DNA of 25,381 bases from Desulfolinea sp964487745 (GTDB taxonomy: Bacteria > Chloroflexota > Anaerolineae > Anaerolineales > Villigracilaceae). Made by a program: the position numbers and the translations under genes. This document shows positions 8,429 through 16,126 of this stretch, piece after piece (position 1 is the first letter of the stretch; every line of letters begins with the position of its first letter). Under the pieces are notes generated by a model that saw only the letters and a program-made list of their open reading frames with translations, was not told where the DNA came from and did no database searches. Where the stretch lies: positions 1 through 25,381 of the forward strand of contig CAZASG010000052.1 of assembly GCA_964487745.1 (NCBI GenBank), in the 5' to 3' direction.

Positions 8429-9238
8429 ATGGAAGAAAAAAAGGCTAACACCGAAAAGCCAAAGAAACTCAAGAAATCATTCTATGAAGGAGAACTGCGT
8501 CGCTTGCAAATCGAGCTGGTCAAGCTGCAGGAATGGGTCAAGCACACGGGAATGAAAGTCGTGGTCATTTTCGAGGGACGCGACGCTGCAGGGAAGGGCG
8601 GCGTTATCAAGCGGATCACGGAGAGCCTTAATCCACGTATTGTACGCGTGGTCGCTCTACCCGCACCAACTGAACGCGAAAAAACACAATGGTATTTTCA
8701 ACGCTATGTCGCGCATTTACCCGCTGCCGGAGAGATCGTTCTCCTCGACCGTAGCTGGTATAACCGCGCAGGTGTCGAGCGGGTGATGGGCTTCTGCACT
8801 GACGAAGAATATCGCGAGTTCATGCGCTCCTGCCCCGAGTACGAGCGGATGCTGGTCCGCTCCGGAATCAAGCTCATCAAATACTGGTTCTCTGTTAGCG
8901 ACGAGGAGCAGGAACGCCGCTTCCGGGCACGGATCGACGACCGTGCCAAACGCTGGAAGCTTAGCCCTATGGATCTCGGCTCCCGCACTCACTGGATTGA
9001 ATATTCTCAAGCAAAAGATGAAATGTTCAAGTATACAGATATTAAGCAAGCTCCCTGGTGGGTGGTTAACTCAGACAACAAAAAGCGTGCGCGTCTCAAT
9101 TGTATTTCACATTTGCTCAGCCAGATCAATTATGAAGACCTGACCCCTGAACCGATCGAATTACCCCCGCGCCAGAGTGAGATCGGCTATATCCGGCCTC
9201 CGCTTTCTGATCAAACCTTCGTCCCTGAAATATACTAA
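8429..9238 (+). CDS. ppk2: polyphosphate kinase 2 family protein
   Basis: PPK2 uses polyphosphate to phosphorylate nucleoside (di)phosphates. 269 residues, P-loop kinase fold. Walker A is GRDAAGKGG (50-58). Walker B/lid start is DRSWYNRAGVE (107-117), followed by the FCTDEEYREF lid region, the RFRARIDDRAKRWKLSP segment and APWWVVNSDNKKRARLN. The sequence is nearest to the single-domain, roughly 270-300 residue class I PPK2 enzymes, which prefer diphosphates; that class call is from general resemblance. AGGAGG at 8418-8423 lies 5 bases before ATG 8429, which settles the start; an upstream frame from 8345 would run through the -10 element. Divergent from ppx. Confidence 0.95.
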   Translation: MEEKKANTEKPKKLKKSFYEGELRRLQIELVKLQEWVKHTGMKVVVIFEGRDAAGKGGVIKRITESLNPRIVRVVALPAPTEREKTQWYFQRYVAHLPAAGEIVLLDRSWYNRAGVERVMGFCTDEEYREFMRSCPEYERMLVRSGIKLIKYWFSVSDEEQERRFRARIDDRAKRWKLSPMDLGSRTHWIEYSQAKDEMFKYTDIKQAPWWVVNSDNKKRARLNCISHLLSQINYEDLTPEPIELPPRQSEIGYIRPPLSDQTFVPEIY

Positions 9239-9276
9239 AAGAAGAAGCCGCTTCAATGAAGCGGCTTCTTCTTTAT
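9238..9276. terminator. bidirectional terminator between ppk2 and the aminotransferase gene
   Basis: The near-perfect palindrome AAAGAAGAAGCCGCTTCA plus its complement begins on the last base of the ppk2 stop codon. It has A/T runs on both sides. Confidence 0.9.
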
Positions 9277-9298
9277 TCCCAAACCTTTAGACAGATAC

Positions 9299-10468
9299 TT
9301 AGTATTTTTTCAAAACCTTTGCAATCTTCTCGACCGCTTTTTCAATATTCTCGATCGAATTTGCATAGGACAAGCGTAAGTAGCCTTCACCATATTTGCC
9401 AAAGGATGTTCCCGGCAAAAGAGCAACGCCTGCTTTTTCCAAAATCCAGTTGGCGACTTCATCGGATGACTTGCCCAAACCTTTGATGTTCGGGAAAACG
9501 TAGAATGCGCCCTGTGGTTTCTGGCAGGTAACGCCGGGCAGGGAGTTCAGCCCATCCACGATGGCATTGCGGCGACGCTCGTACTCTGCGATGGTTGCGG
9601 CAACTTGTTCCTGATCGCCTGTGATCGCTTCAAGACCCGCGTATTGGGTAAATTCTGCCGTTGAGCCGACCGAATGAGTCAGGAGCAGACCAACTCGGCG
9701 GGCAAGTTCTTCGGGCATGATGCCATAGCCGAGACGCCAGCCTGTCATGGCATAGGTTTTGGAGAAGCCGTCCATGATGACGGTGCGTTCTGCCATGCCG
9801 GGCAAGGCATAGATGGAGGGAGCGTCTGCCATGCCATCGTAGACGATGCGGGCGTAGATTTCATCTGACAAGACCCAGCAATCGTATTTTTTGGCGGCGG
9901 CGGCGATGTGCTCCAAATCCGCTTGGGGGATAATCCCGCCTGTGGGGTTGCTGGGCGAGTTGATGATGATGAGCTTTGTTTTCTCGTTGATGAGCTTGTC
10001 GAAGACATCCAGATCGAAGGAGAAATCGTTTTCTTCGACGAGGGGCACGGGGACGGCTTTTCCACCTGCCACGCCGATCATGGCTTCGTAGGTGGGGAAG
10101 CCGGGGCTCGGGTAGATGACTTCGTCGCCGGGGTTGACGAGGGCAAGGGTTGGGAAAAAGATATGCGGTTTGCCACCGGGACCCACGACGACCTGCTCTG
10201 GTGAGATTTCCACACCTCGCCGGGCAGATGCATCTTTAGCGATAGCCTGTCGAAAGGCGGGCGTTCCAGCAGGCGGGGTGTAGCGGGTCTTCCCAGCACT
10301 AATGGCATCCATTCCGGCTTTGCTGATATTGGGGAAGGTGTCAAAATCCGGCTGCCCGATCTCGAAATGGATGATCTCCCTCCCATCTGCTTCAAGGGCT
10401 TGAGCTTTGGCGAGGACGGCGTAGGCACCTTCGGCTTGCAGGTGGTCGGTTCGGGTTGCGTAGGTCAT
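9299..10468 (-). CDS. class I/II PLP-dependent aminotransferase (AspB-like)
   Basis: Fold-type I aminotransferase of the aspartate aminotransferase family, 389 residues, cytoplasmic. Expected PLP residues are present: N174 in SPSNPTGG, D202 and Y205 in SDEIYARIV, the Schiff-base Lys K237 in GFSKTYAMTGWRLGY, and the carboxylate-binding Arg R365 in YLRLSY. GQPDFDTF (38-45) and TRYTPPAGTPAFRQAI are typical of the I-gamma type. The donor substrate is not determined. ATG 10468 is preferred: the longer frame would need a GTG at 10498 that lies inside the terminator hairpin of the upstream gene. The ribosome site (GGAT) is weak. Confidence 0.9.
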   Translation of the reverse strand: MTYATRTDHLQAEGAYAVLAKAQALEADGREIIHFEIGQPDFDTFPNISKAGMDAISAGKTRYTPPAGTPAFRQAIAKDASARRGVEISPEQVVVGPGGKPHIFFPTLALVNPGDEVIYPSPGFPTYEAMIGVAGGKAVPVPLVEENDFSFDLDVFDKLINEKTKLIIINSPSNPTGGIIPQADLEHIAAAAKKYDCWVLSDEIYARIVYDGMADAPSIYALPGMAERTVIMDGFSKTYAMTGWRLGYGIMPEELARRVGLLLTHSVGSTAEFTQYAGLEAITGDQEQVAATIAEYERRRNAIVDGLNSLPGVTCQKPQGAFYVFPNIKGLGKSSDEVANWILEKAGVALLPGTSFGKYGEGYLRLSYANSIENIEKAVEKIAKVLKKY

Positions 10469-10478
10469 ATTCGTATCC

Positions 10479-10508
10479 AAAAACTGACAGGTCTTCACGG
10501 CCTGTTAG
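10479..10508 (-). terminator. hairpin after panB
   Basis: On the minus strand CTAACAGG pairs with CCTGTCAG (one wobble) around a 9-base loop and is followed by TTTTT. It lies 10 bases after the panB stop and just before the aminotransferase start, so the two genes are probably only partly co-transcribed. Confidence 0.6.
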
Positions 10509-10518
10509 TTTCATTTCT

Positions 10519-11373
10519 TTAGTCAAGCAACTTCTTCAGATCGTCAAACTCATCATCCTTGATGGTGAACCAGTTCTCGGGCTGCGGGAAGGTTTTGTCG
10601 CCGACTTCTTTAGCATAACCTTTGAGACCTTCGAGGATAACTTCGCCAGCGTTGCCATAGACTTTCGCCATTTTCGGTTTAAATTTGGGGTAGAGTCCGA
10701 ACATATCATGGTAGATCAGGAGCTGACCGTGCGCGTCGGGGCCGGAGCCGAGGCTCATGATGAGACAATCATCGGCGGCGGCCGTGATCATTTTGGTCAC
10801 ACGATCCGGCACCATTTCGAGCAGGATCAGGGATGCGCCCGCTTCTTCAAGATGTTTGGCATCGTCCATGATCTGTTTTGCCTGAGCAGCACCACGTCCC
10901 TGCACCCGGAAACCGCCAAGGGCGGCCACGCTCTGCGGGGTAAGTCCAAGATGTCCAATGGCAGGGATACCGGCATCCACGATGGCTTTAATGCGGGGTG
11001 CCATGGCCTTACCACCTTCGAGTTTGATGGCGTCACAATTCGCTTCCGCCATGAAGCGACCGGCGTTCTTGACAGCAATCTCGTTGCTGGGCTGGTAGCT
11101 CATGTAGGGCATATCGCCAACGAGGAAGGCGCTGGGTGAGCCACGGCGGACAGCCTGGGTATGGCGGATCATATCTTCCATCGTGACAGGCAGCGTGCCG
11201 TCGTAGCCGAGCATGGTCATGCCGAGGCTGTCGCCAACGAGGATCATGTCGATGCCCGCTTCTTCCTGGAAATACGCGGTGGGGTAGTCGTAACAGGTCA
11301 GCCAGGAGATCGGCTCGCCTTTTTGAGCTTTGCTGAAGAGGGTGCGAAGGGTAACTTTCTTCCGTTCAGACAT
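10519..11373 (-). CDS. panB: 3-methyl-2-oxobutanoate hydroxymethyltransferase
   Basis: First committed step of pantothenate/coenzyme A synthesis: transfers a hydroxymethyl group from methylenetetrahydrofolate to 2-oxoisovalerate. 284 residues, TIM barrel. Metal and catalytic residues match the family in place and order: D48 in VGDSLGM, D87 in LVGDMPY, K117 and E119 in AIKLEGG, and E186 in LLEMVP. HLGLTPQS and GGFRVQGR are also conserved. The C-terminal loop reads MSLGSGPDAHGQLLIYHDMFG where most family members have IGIGAGxxxDGQVLVxHD, so this is a divergent branch. AAGGAG lies 9 bases before ATG 11373. No panC or panD is in the window. Confidence 0.93.
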   Translation of the reverse strand: MSERKKVTLRTLFSKAQKGEPISWLTCYDYPTAYFQEEAGIDMILVGDSLGMTMLGYDGTLPVTMEDMIRHTQAVRRGSPSAFLVGDMPYMSYQPSNEIAVKNAGRFMAEANCDAIKLEGGKAMAPRIKAIVDAGIPAIGHLGLTPQSVAALGGFRVQGRGAAQAKQIMDDAKHLEEAGASLILLEMVPDRVTKMITAAADDCLIMSLGSGPDAHGQLLIYHDMFGLYPKFKPKMAKVYGNAGEVILEGLKGYAKEVGDKTFPQPENWFTIKDDEFDDLKKLLD

Positions 11374-11743
11374 TGAATAGAACTCCTTGTTTTGATTGAG
11401 AGATGAGGTAATTTCAACTCAGAAGAATTTTATCGTATTTAATCGCTATTCGTTCTCAAGTTTATGTCACTTTGACACATACGTGGACTCGAAGCAAATT
11501 GTACATCCTGCGAGAAACTAGCTACAGGGGATTTTACTATGCCAAGAAAAAGGATGTAGAGATTATCCTATCAAGATCAAGCAGGGCAAAGAGAGCCCGC
11601 AGATACAAGACAAGCCTGAGGTTAGAAATGGGCAGTTTGGTTACCCGTCGATTTTGGACATAAAGATTACCTTCAAGTAGTCTGTTACATGGTCAATCCT
11701 AAATTCACCAACCAGTTTTGTTAAGGTGACGTTACTCTATACT
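11374..11743. other. intergenic region between divergent panB and the phosphatidyltransferase gene
   Basis: About 370 bases without a gene I can support. A 63-codon frame at 11472-11663 (+) has no ribosome site and an arginine- and serine-rich composition unlike its neighbours. A weak minus-strand promoter for panB may be formed by TTGAGA (11454-11459) and TACGAT (11432-11437) with a 16-bp spacer. The rest shows no clear structure. Confidence 0.4.
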
Positions 11744-11773
11744 TTTGACTTGCATTTCCAATCTCTCTATAAT
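11744..11773 (+). promoter_or_regulatory. sigma-70 type promoter
   Basis: TTGACT (11744-11749), an 18-bp spacer and a perfect TATAAT (11768-11773), placed 25 bases before the start codon of the next gene. Confidence 0.8.
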
Positions 11774-11798
11774 GAAAGTAGAGTGAAAGGAGGTTTCC

Positions 11799-12326
11799 AT
11801 GATCGTTGCCAAGCAAGTTGCGGATATGATCACTTTCATGCGCGTGTTGATCGCGGTCTGCCTAGTGGTCTTGGGAATTATCCGGGGTGCGGCTGGTTTG
11901 CCCCTCGTGGTTTGGATGATGATCGTGGATTGGGCAGGCGATATGGTGGATGGCCGTATCGCGCGCCGCAGCCGAGTGCAGTATCGTACCTGGATCGGCG
12001 ACCACGACCTGGAAGTGGATATGACCGTTTCCGTCGGATTGCTGATCTACCTGCTACAGGCAGGCTTTGTGAACATTTGGTTAGCTGGCGTGTATCTACT
12101 CTTGTGGATGCTGTATTTCTTGCGGCAGGGTGGCATTCCCCATTCACCAGGCATGCTTTTCCAGGCACCGATTTACGCCTGGTTCATTTGGGTAGCACTG
12201 CATGATGCACCAAGCGCTGGCTGGGCCATCATTGTCTTCATGGCCGGGGCTATTGCGTTCACATGGCCCCACTTTCCCAAAGTAATGGTGCCTGGCTTCT
12301 TTGCCGGCTTCCATAAAGAAAAGTGA
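11799..12326 (+). CDS. CDP-alcohol phosphatidyltransferase-like membrane protein
   Basis: Family members join a CDP-linked lipid or alcohol to a second alcohol, as in phospholipid head-group synthesis. 175 residues with about five to six membrane helices. The catalytic motif is visible at about residues 48-75 as DMVDGRIAR followed by GDHDLEVD, matching D-x2-D-G-x2-A-R and the last two Asp (D-x3-D). The conserved Gly in the middle is shifted or replaced relative to the usual spacing, so the motif is slightly divergent. AAAGGAGG 5 bases before ATG 11799 and a strong promoter support expression. It probably shares a transcript with the next gene. The accepted alcohol is unknown. Confidence 0.8.
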   Translation: MIVAKQVADMITFMRVLIAVCLVVLGIIRGAAGLPLVVWMMIVDWAGDMVDGRIARRSRVQYRTWIGDHDLEVDMTVSVGLLIYLLQAGFVNIWLAGVYLLLWMLYFLRQGGIPHSPGMLFQAPIYAWFIWVALHDAPSAGWAIIVFMAGAIAFTWPHFPKVMVPGFFAGFHKEK

Positions 12327-12424
12327 TCTGCCCTTTCGTACATTATAAAAACATAAGAATACTCTCTGGTAATGTGAACTCGAGTAGAATACTGTCCTGT
12401 ATTTACTTATAATCGGAGAGTAAG

Positions 12425-13393
12425 TTGGACATGCAAGAAATTTACATCGAGGGGGTAGGGGGGATCGAGCGACGTCGGCCAGGCATCTATCGAATATTGC
12501 GGAAATTATTATTCACCCCAGGCTTGAGCTTGCTGCGGCCATTGGCGCGCAAGGTCGTGGGAGTGATGGAAGCACCGGGCAGGATATCGATCCAAGTGAC
12601 GCCAACTCAAACCGCAAAAAAACAGAATTGCCAGAACCTGACGATTATCAGCGCTAATCTGTGGCATGATTTCCCACAGCATCGCCGTATCATGGAGCGT
12701 CTGGAGGCTTTTGCGCGTCTGGTCGAGGAGTATCAGGCTGATGTGTTGCTCTTGCAGGAAGTGGCACGTACGGCAGATGTTTGGGTGGATCAGTGGCTGG
12801 CAAAAAGACTGGGAATGGCTTACGTCTATTCACGTGCAAACGGCCATCTTGAAGGTATCGGCTTTGAGGAAGGATTGGCTATCTTCAGCCGTTATCCGCT
12901 CAGCCAACCGGTTTTGCGTCAACTTAGCCCAGGCAAAAATCGTTTTTCACGCCGCCTGGCGCTGGGGTCGCAAATCAATTCTCCGTGTGGAAGTCTTCTG
13001 GCCTTTTCAGTACACTTGGGATTAACCGGAAAACAAAACTCTGCACAGGCTGCTAGGCTGAGCGACTGGGTTGGAGAAATTGCGAAAGGGATGACGGCTC
13101 TGGTTGGCGGGGATTTCAACGCCAACGAGCATTCGAACCAGATAAGAAAAATACAGCAGAAATGGTTGGATACTTTCCGCCACCTTAATCCCTTTACAGA
13201 CGCAACCACACACGAACTACGTTGGCCATGGGGGACGCCCTTCCGGCGTGACCGTCTGGATTATATTTTCCTAAAAGCCAGAAAGAACCACTGGCAATTA
13301 TTGGATGCTCGCCACTTAGAAACGCTAGGGCAATCCCATTCTGACCACCGAGCGGTGCTTCTGCGATTAGCTCCTGTGCGCGTTCGATATTAA
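12425..13393 (+). CDS. endonuclease/exonuclease/phosphatase-family protein
   Basis: Metal-dependent hydrolase of the EEP fold (DNase I, sphingomyelinase and inositol phosphatase relatives), 322 residues. Active-site motifs occur in the right order: N78 in ISANLW, E112 in LLLQEV, H197 in FSVHLGLTG, D230 and N232 in VGGDFNANE, D279 in RLDYIFL, and D307-H308 in SHSDHRAV. An N-terminal extension of about 70 basic residues precedes the fold. TTG 12425 has GGAG 6 bases upstream; ATG 12431 is the alternative. A TATAAT at 12408-12413 is very close to the start. Nuclease versus lipid phosphodiesterase activity is not decidable; pairing with a phosphatidyltransferase-like gene makes a lipid role possible. 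Confidence 0.85.
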   Translation: MDMQEIYIEGVGGIERRRPGIYRILRKLLFTPGLSLLRPLARKVVGVMEAPGRISIQVTPTQTAKKQNCQNLTIISANLWHDFPQHRRIMERLEAFARLVEEYQADVLLLQEVARTADVWVDQWLAKRLGMAYVYSRANGHLEGIGFEEGLAIFSRYPLSQPVLRQLSPGKNRFSRRLALGSQINSPCGSLLAFSVHLGLTGKQNSAQAARLSDWVGEIAKGMTALVGGDFNANEHSNQIRKIQQKWLDTFRHLNPFTDATTHELRWPWGTPFRRDRLDYIFLKARKNHWQLLDARHLETLGQSHSDHRAVLLRLAPVRVRY

Positions 13394-13399
13394 TTCGTT

Positions 13400-13843
13400 C
13401 TATCCCAAAATGGACATACCCATCAGGGTGACTTTAAATCCCAATGTATATCCGATTCCTACCAATAAGGTATTCCAAATATAAGCGCTGCTAAAAGCAA
13501 CGCCTGCGAACAGGCCAAACTTCATACGCGTCAACCCAGCCGGAATACTGACCAGGGTGCGGACACCCGGAAAGATGCGCCCAAAAACGACCAGACGTAG
13601 CCCCCAGCGCTCAAACATTTCTTCCGTGCGTTGTGCACGTTTCGAATCGACTCGTAACCAGCCACGAGCTACCAACCGTTCCACCAACGGACGGCCTCCC
13701 AATCGAGCAACCCAGTAGACGAGAAATTCCCCTGCTACCGATAGTATCGCGATGAACAGTCCCATCACGATCACGAACAAAACAGGCTGTTCCACGATGA
13801 ACGAACGAGTATTGTTTATTAAACTTTCAAAGGATCCGAACAA
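13400..13843 (-). CDS. short DedA-family membrane protein
   Basis: DedA proteins are membrane proteins linked to lipid-carrier or phospholipid translocation. From TTG 13843 (GAGG 5 bases upstream) the product is 147 residues; a TTG at 13888 would add 15 residues. The C-terminal two thirds match the family well: GEFLVYWVARLGGRPLVERL, WGLRLVVFGRIFPGVRTLVS (read in pieces), IPAGLTRMKFG, and WNTLLVGIGYTLG. The N-terminal re-entrant segment with the usual E-x-x-x-P-x-P-S-E motif is missing: FESL is followed directly by INNTRSFIVEQ. At about 200 residues for typical members, this one is shortened. Its stop is 6 bases from the stop of the convergent gene. Confidence 0.8.
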   Translation of the reverse strand: MFGSFESLINNTRSFIVEQPVLFVIVMGLFIAILSVAGEFLVYWVARLGGRPLVERLVARGWLRVDSKRAQRTEEMFERWGLRLVVFGRIFPGVRTLVSIPAGLTRMKFGLFAGVAFSSAYIWNTLLVGIGYTLGFKVTLMGMSILG

Positions 13844-13985
13844 AATTACCTCTATTATTTTTTGATTTACATGGAAGATGGCCAACAATGATAGCCGTCA
13901 TTCTACTCACTTCATATTAGTCCAACGTTAACAAGCAGAAGGGCAAACAGCAACCCAAGAAAAAGATAATTTTTATTGGGCTGTA

Positions 13986-14171
13986 TTAGCTTCTTATCTC
14001 AATAACCTGCCTCAGTACTTGATTAGCGCAAACGACCGGGGCAAAAACCGCTTTAAAATCATTCAAAATATTCAGAAACCTACTATAAAAACCCTTAAAT
14101 CTTACTGTTATCTCCCACCCAAACATAGCTTTGGCTAAATAATCACAAGCGACAACAATATATGGTGAGGG
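13986..14171 (-). pseudogene. possible coding relic overlapping repeat copy A
   Basis: The minus strand is open for about 61 codons, with protein-like text such as SPYIVVACDYLAKAMFGWEI and later FKAVFAPVVCANQVLRQ. An ATG lies at 14126. There is no ribosome site. The matching part of repeat copy B keeps AIFGW and VVCAN but has stops and shifts, as expected of a decayed gene, perhaps of a mobile element. The family is not identified. Confidence 0.25.
14007..14130. repeat. dispersed imperfect repeat, copy A
   Basis: Shares with 25237-25381, in the same order and orientation, the blocks CTGCCTCAGTACTTGA, TTAGCGCAAACGAC, GGGGCA, AAAATCATT, AGAAACCTAC, CTTAAATC, CACCC and ATAGCT. Small insertions and substitutions lie between them. 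Confidence 0.8.
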
Positions 14172-14210
14172 CTAGGCTTATCGTGCCTGTTTATGGGGCT
14201 TGAAATCAAA

Positions 14211-14248
14211 GGGGGCGGCGAAACAAAGAAAGTTTCGTCGCCCTTTTG
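14211..14248. terminator. hairpin terminator downstream of the PiT gene
   Basis: GGGCGGCGAAAC (14213-14224) pairs with GTTTCGTCGCCC (14232-14243) around a 7-base loop, followed by TTTT on the plus strand. On the minus strand the stem is followed by CCTTTG, so it looks stronger in the plus direction. Confidence 0.6.
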
Positions 14249-14406
14249 TAGCCTTCAGGTCATATCCATCTGGAGAAAACATATGTCCTTATCACGGTTT
14301 CACATTAACAGGATTGTATTGTTAGCGACCTTCTTTCTCAGTCTTCAATGAATTGCTCACATGAATTTGGATCAGCCCCATCTCCAAAATCTCAAATTGT
14401 TATCTT

Positions 14407-15408
14407 TTAGGCAACTTCTAACACCTTATCAAGAAGCAAAAACAGACCTGCTGCAATTCCTGCTGTTGCCGGAATGGTAATAAACCAGGCTACAACAATA
14501 TCTTTTGCAACACTCCAGCGCACCATTTTAACTCGATCTGCTGAGCCGACCCCCATAATCGAAGAACTGACAACTTGTGTCGTGCTGACAGGCCCACCAA
14601 CAACCGACGCACCAAGAATGACAAAAGCGGAGGTGATTTGCGAACTAAACCCATGCACGGGACGGATTTTATAAAATTTAGATCCAAGTGTTTTGATCAA
14701 TCTCCAGCCACCCAAGGCTGTTCCAAGTGCTATAGCAGCCGCACTGACTGTAATAACCCAAAAAGGAACTTCAAAATTTGGGATCACACCTGCAATGACT
14801 AAACCCAATGTGATAACGCCCATTGTCTTTTGCGCATCATTTGTGCCGTGACTAAGAGAAAGTGCAATCGCAGAGACAATTTGGGAACGTTTAAAGAATA
14901 TATTGATTTTTGGCGTTGCTCCACGAGCCAGAAAAAAAACCAATTTTGTGAAAAAGTGTCCCAGAAACAACCCAATGATGGGAGAAACAAAGAGGGCTAT
15001 TAGAATTTTCTCCATGCCGTGCAATTCGATAGCAGAGTATCCTGCACCAGTTGCCACAGCACCGATTAAGCCACCGATCAAAGCATGTGAAGAGCTGCTG
15101 GGAATACCCAAAACCCAAGTTAGGACATTCCAGAAAATGGCGCTTACCAGTGCTGCAATTAATACACTAAGTGTGATTGCCTCAGCGGCAACAACTTCAT
15201 GACCAATCGTTTTTGCAACAGCTACCCCAAAAATAAAGGGAGCGATAAAATGAGAGATCGCGGTAATTCCTAATGCCACACGAGGGCTAAAAGCACGCGA
15301 AGCGATCATAGTTGCGACAATATTGCTCGAATCATGGATACCATTTAAGAAATCAAAGATAATCGCTAGAGCAATCGTCACGATTAGAACAGGAGACATC
15401 TCTACCAT
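14407..15408 (-). CDS. pit: PiT-family inorganic phosphate transporter
   Basis: Low-affinity phosphate (metal-phosphate/H+ or Na+) permease of the PHO4/PiT family, 333 residues, about ten helices. Both inverted-repeat signatures are visible: FDFLNGIHDSSNIVAT near residues 16-31 and SLSHGTNDAQKTMGVI in the second half, plus PSSSSHALIGGL and GPVSTTQVVSSSIMG. ATG 15408 has AAGGAG 6 bases upstream, and that site overlaps the stop codon of the DUF47 gene, so translation is likely coupled. PiT with a DUF47 partner is a standard pair. Direction of transport (uptake or overflow export) cannot be read from sequence. Confidence 0.94.
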   Translation of the reverse strand: MVEMSPVLIVTIALAIIFDFLNGIHDSSNIVATMIASRAFSPRVALGITAISHFIAPFIFGVAVAKTIGHEVVAAEAITLSVLIAALVSAIFWNVLTWVLGIPSSSSHALIGGLIGAVATGAGYSAIELHGMEKILIALFVSPIIGLFLGHFFTKLVFFLARGATPKINIFFKRSQIVSAIALSLSHGTNDAQKTMGVITLGLVIAGVIPNFEVPFWVITVSAAAIALGTALGGWRLIKTLGSKFYKIRPVHGFSSQITSAFVILGASVVGGPVSTTQVVSSSIMGVGSADRVKMVRWSVAKDIVVAWFITIPATAGIAAGLFLLLDKVLEVA

Positions 15409-15418
15409 AGTATGCTCC

Positions 15419-16039
15419 TTAGCTTGTCTTAACAACAATGTCGGCAATCAAATTTGCCGCTTCATCTACGCGGTCGGCAGCGTTGCTAAGATGGCGTAGC
15501 ACTTCTCGCCGCTTAAGCATCTCAAAAACATGATGCACATCTTCAGGTCCACTGAAAATATCGGCTATTGCCTCACGGTAAACTCTCTCTACGCGTGACT
15601 CCAATCCTTTGGCTCTCTGCGAATGCTCAGCTGCTACAGCAGGATGTTCCTCTAAGCGCAGCATCGCCATATATAGCTCGTAAGTGGCATCCTTTAGCAG
15701 TGAAACCATTCTCGTCATAAATGTTGTCGGCTCTACGTCCAATACATCCATTTCGCTGACGGTGCTATAGGCATAATCTACAACATCATCAATTGAGCGT
15801 GACAATGCAAAAATATCTTCGCGATCAATGGGAGTCACAAAGGAGCGGTTTAGTTCAGCGATCAAAATTCGCCGCACTTCATCTGCTTCTTTTTCTATAA
15901 CCGTTAATGCCTCAGCCAAATCATGATCGTGAGATTTCATATATTCCTGTAAAGTCTCAACTCCTTTGAGAGTTAAAGAAGCTTGTTCAATTAGTAAGGT
16001 GATAAATTTATCTTGTTTTTTCTTGAATAGTTTAAACAT
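15419..16039 (-). CDS. DUF47 / PhoU-like PiT accessory protein
   Basis: 206-residue all-helical cytoplasmic protein of the DUF47 (Pit accessory, YkaA-like) family, distantly related to PhoU. It begins MFKLFKKKQDKFITLL, and the E/D-rich metal-coordinating helices are seen in EKEADEVRRILIAELNRSF, TPIDREDIFALSRSIDDVVDYA and LSNAADRVDEAANLIADIV. The motif TPIDREDIFALS is the clearest family signature. AAGGAAA lies 5-6 bases before ATG 16039. The gene lies 10 bases ahead of the PiT coding start and is 87 bases after the FAD oxidoreductase stop; no terminator is seen in that gap, so it may be the tail of the same transcript. Confidence 0.93.
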   Translation of the reverse strand: MFKLFKKKQDKFITLLIEQASLTLKGVETLQEYMKSHDHDLAEALTVIEKEADEVRRILIAELNRSFVTPIDREDIFALSRSIDDVVDYAYSTVSEMDVLDVEPTTFMTRMVSLLKDATYELYMAMLRLEEHPAVAAEHSQRAKGLESRVERVYREAIADIFSGPEDVHHVFEMLKRREVLRHLSNAADRVDEAANLIADIVVKTS

Positions 16040-16126
16040 GTTATTTCCTTTACTTCGGCAGTATCTATTAAATATTATTACTGCCCATTATTTTTTGCTT
16101 TTGCACCGAGGAGTTTAGAGAACTTA

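Larger units (their letters stand above)
13844..14406. other. intergenic region with decayed repeat and terminator
   Basis: About 560 bases without an intact gene. It holds a decayed repeat (14007-14130), a possible coding relic on the minus strand (13986-14171) and a hairpin terminator (14211-14248). Nothing recognisable is seen in 13889-13985 or 14250-14406, apart from the fact that the PiT gene ends at 14407. Confidence 0.6.

Noticed and set aside
10456..11139. 227-codon plus-strand frame opposite panB
   Set aside because: Antisense of panB, which has all its catalytic residues; the open antisense frame reflects codon bias.
11472..11663. 63-codon plus-strand frame in the panB/phosphatidyltransferase gap
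   Set aside because: No ribosome site, Arg/Ser-rich, no recognisable motif; kept only as a note on the intergenic region.
11726..12205. 159-codon plus-strand frame across the phosphatidyltransferase gene
   Set aside because: Runs in another frame over a gene with a clear ribosome site, promoter and catalytic motif; the composition is shadow-like.
16040..16126. Terminator or promoter between the flavoprotein and DUF47 genes
   Set aside because: AT-rich, but no hairpin and no convincing -35/-10 pair could be found.
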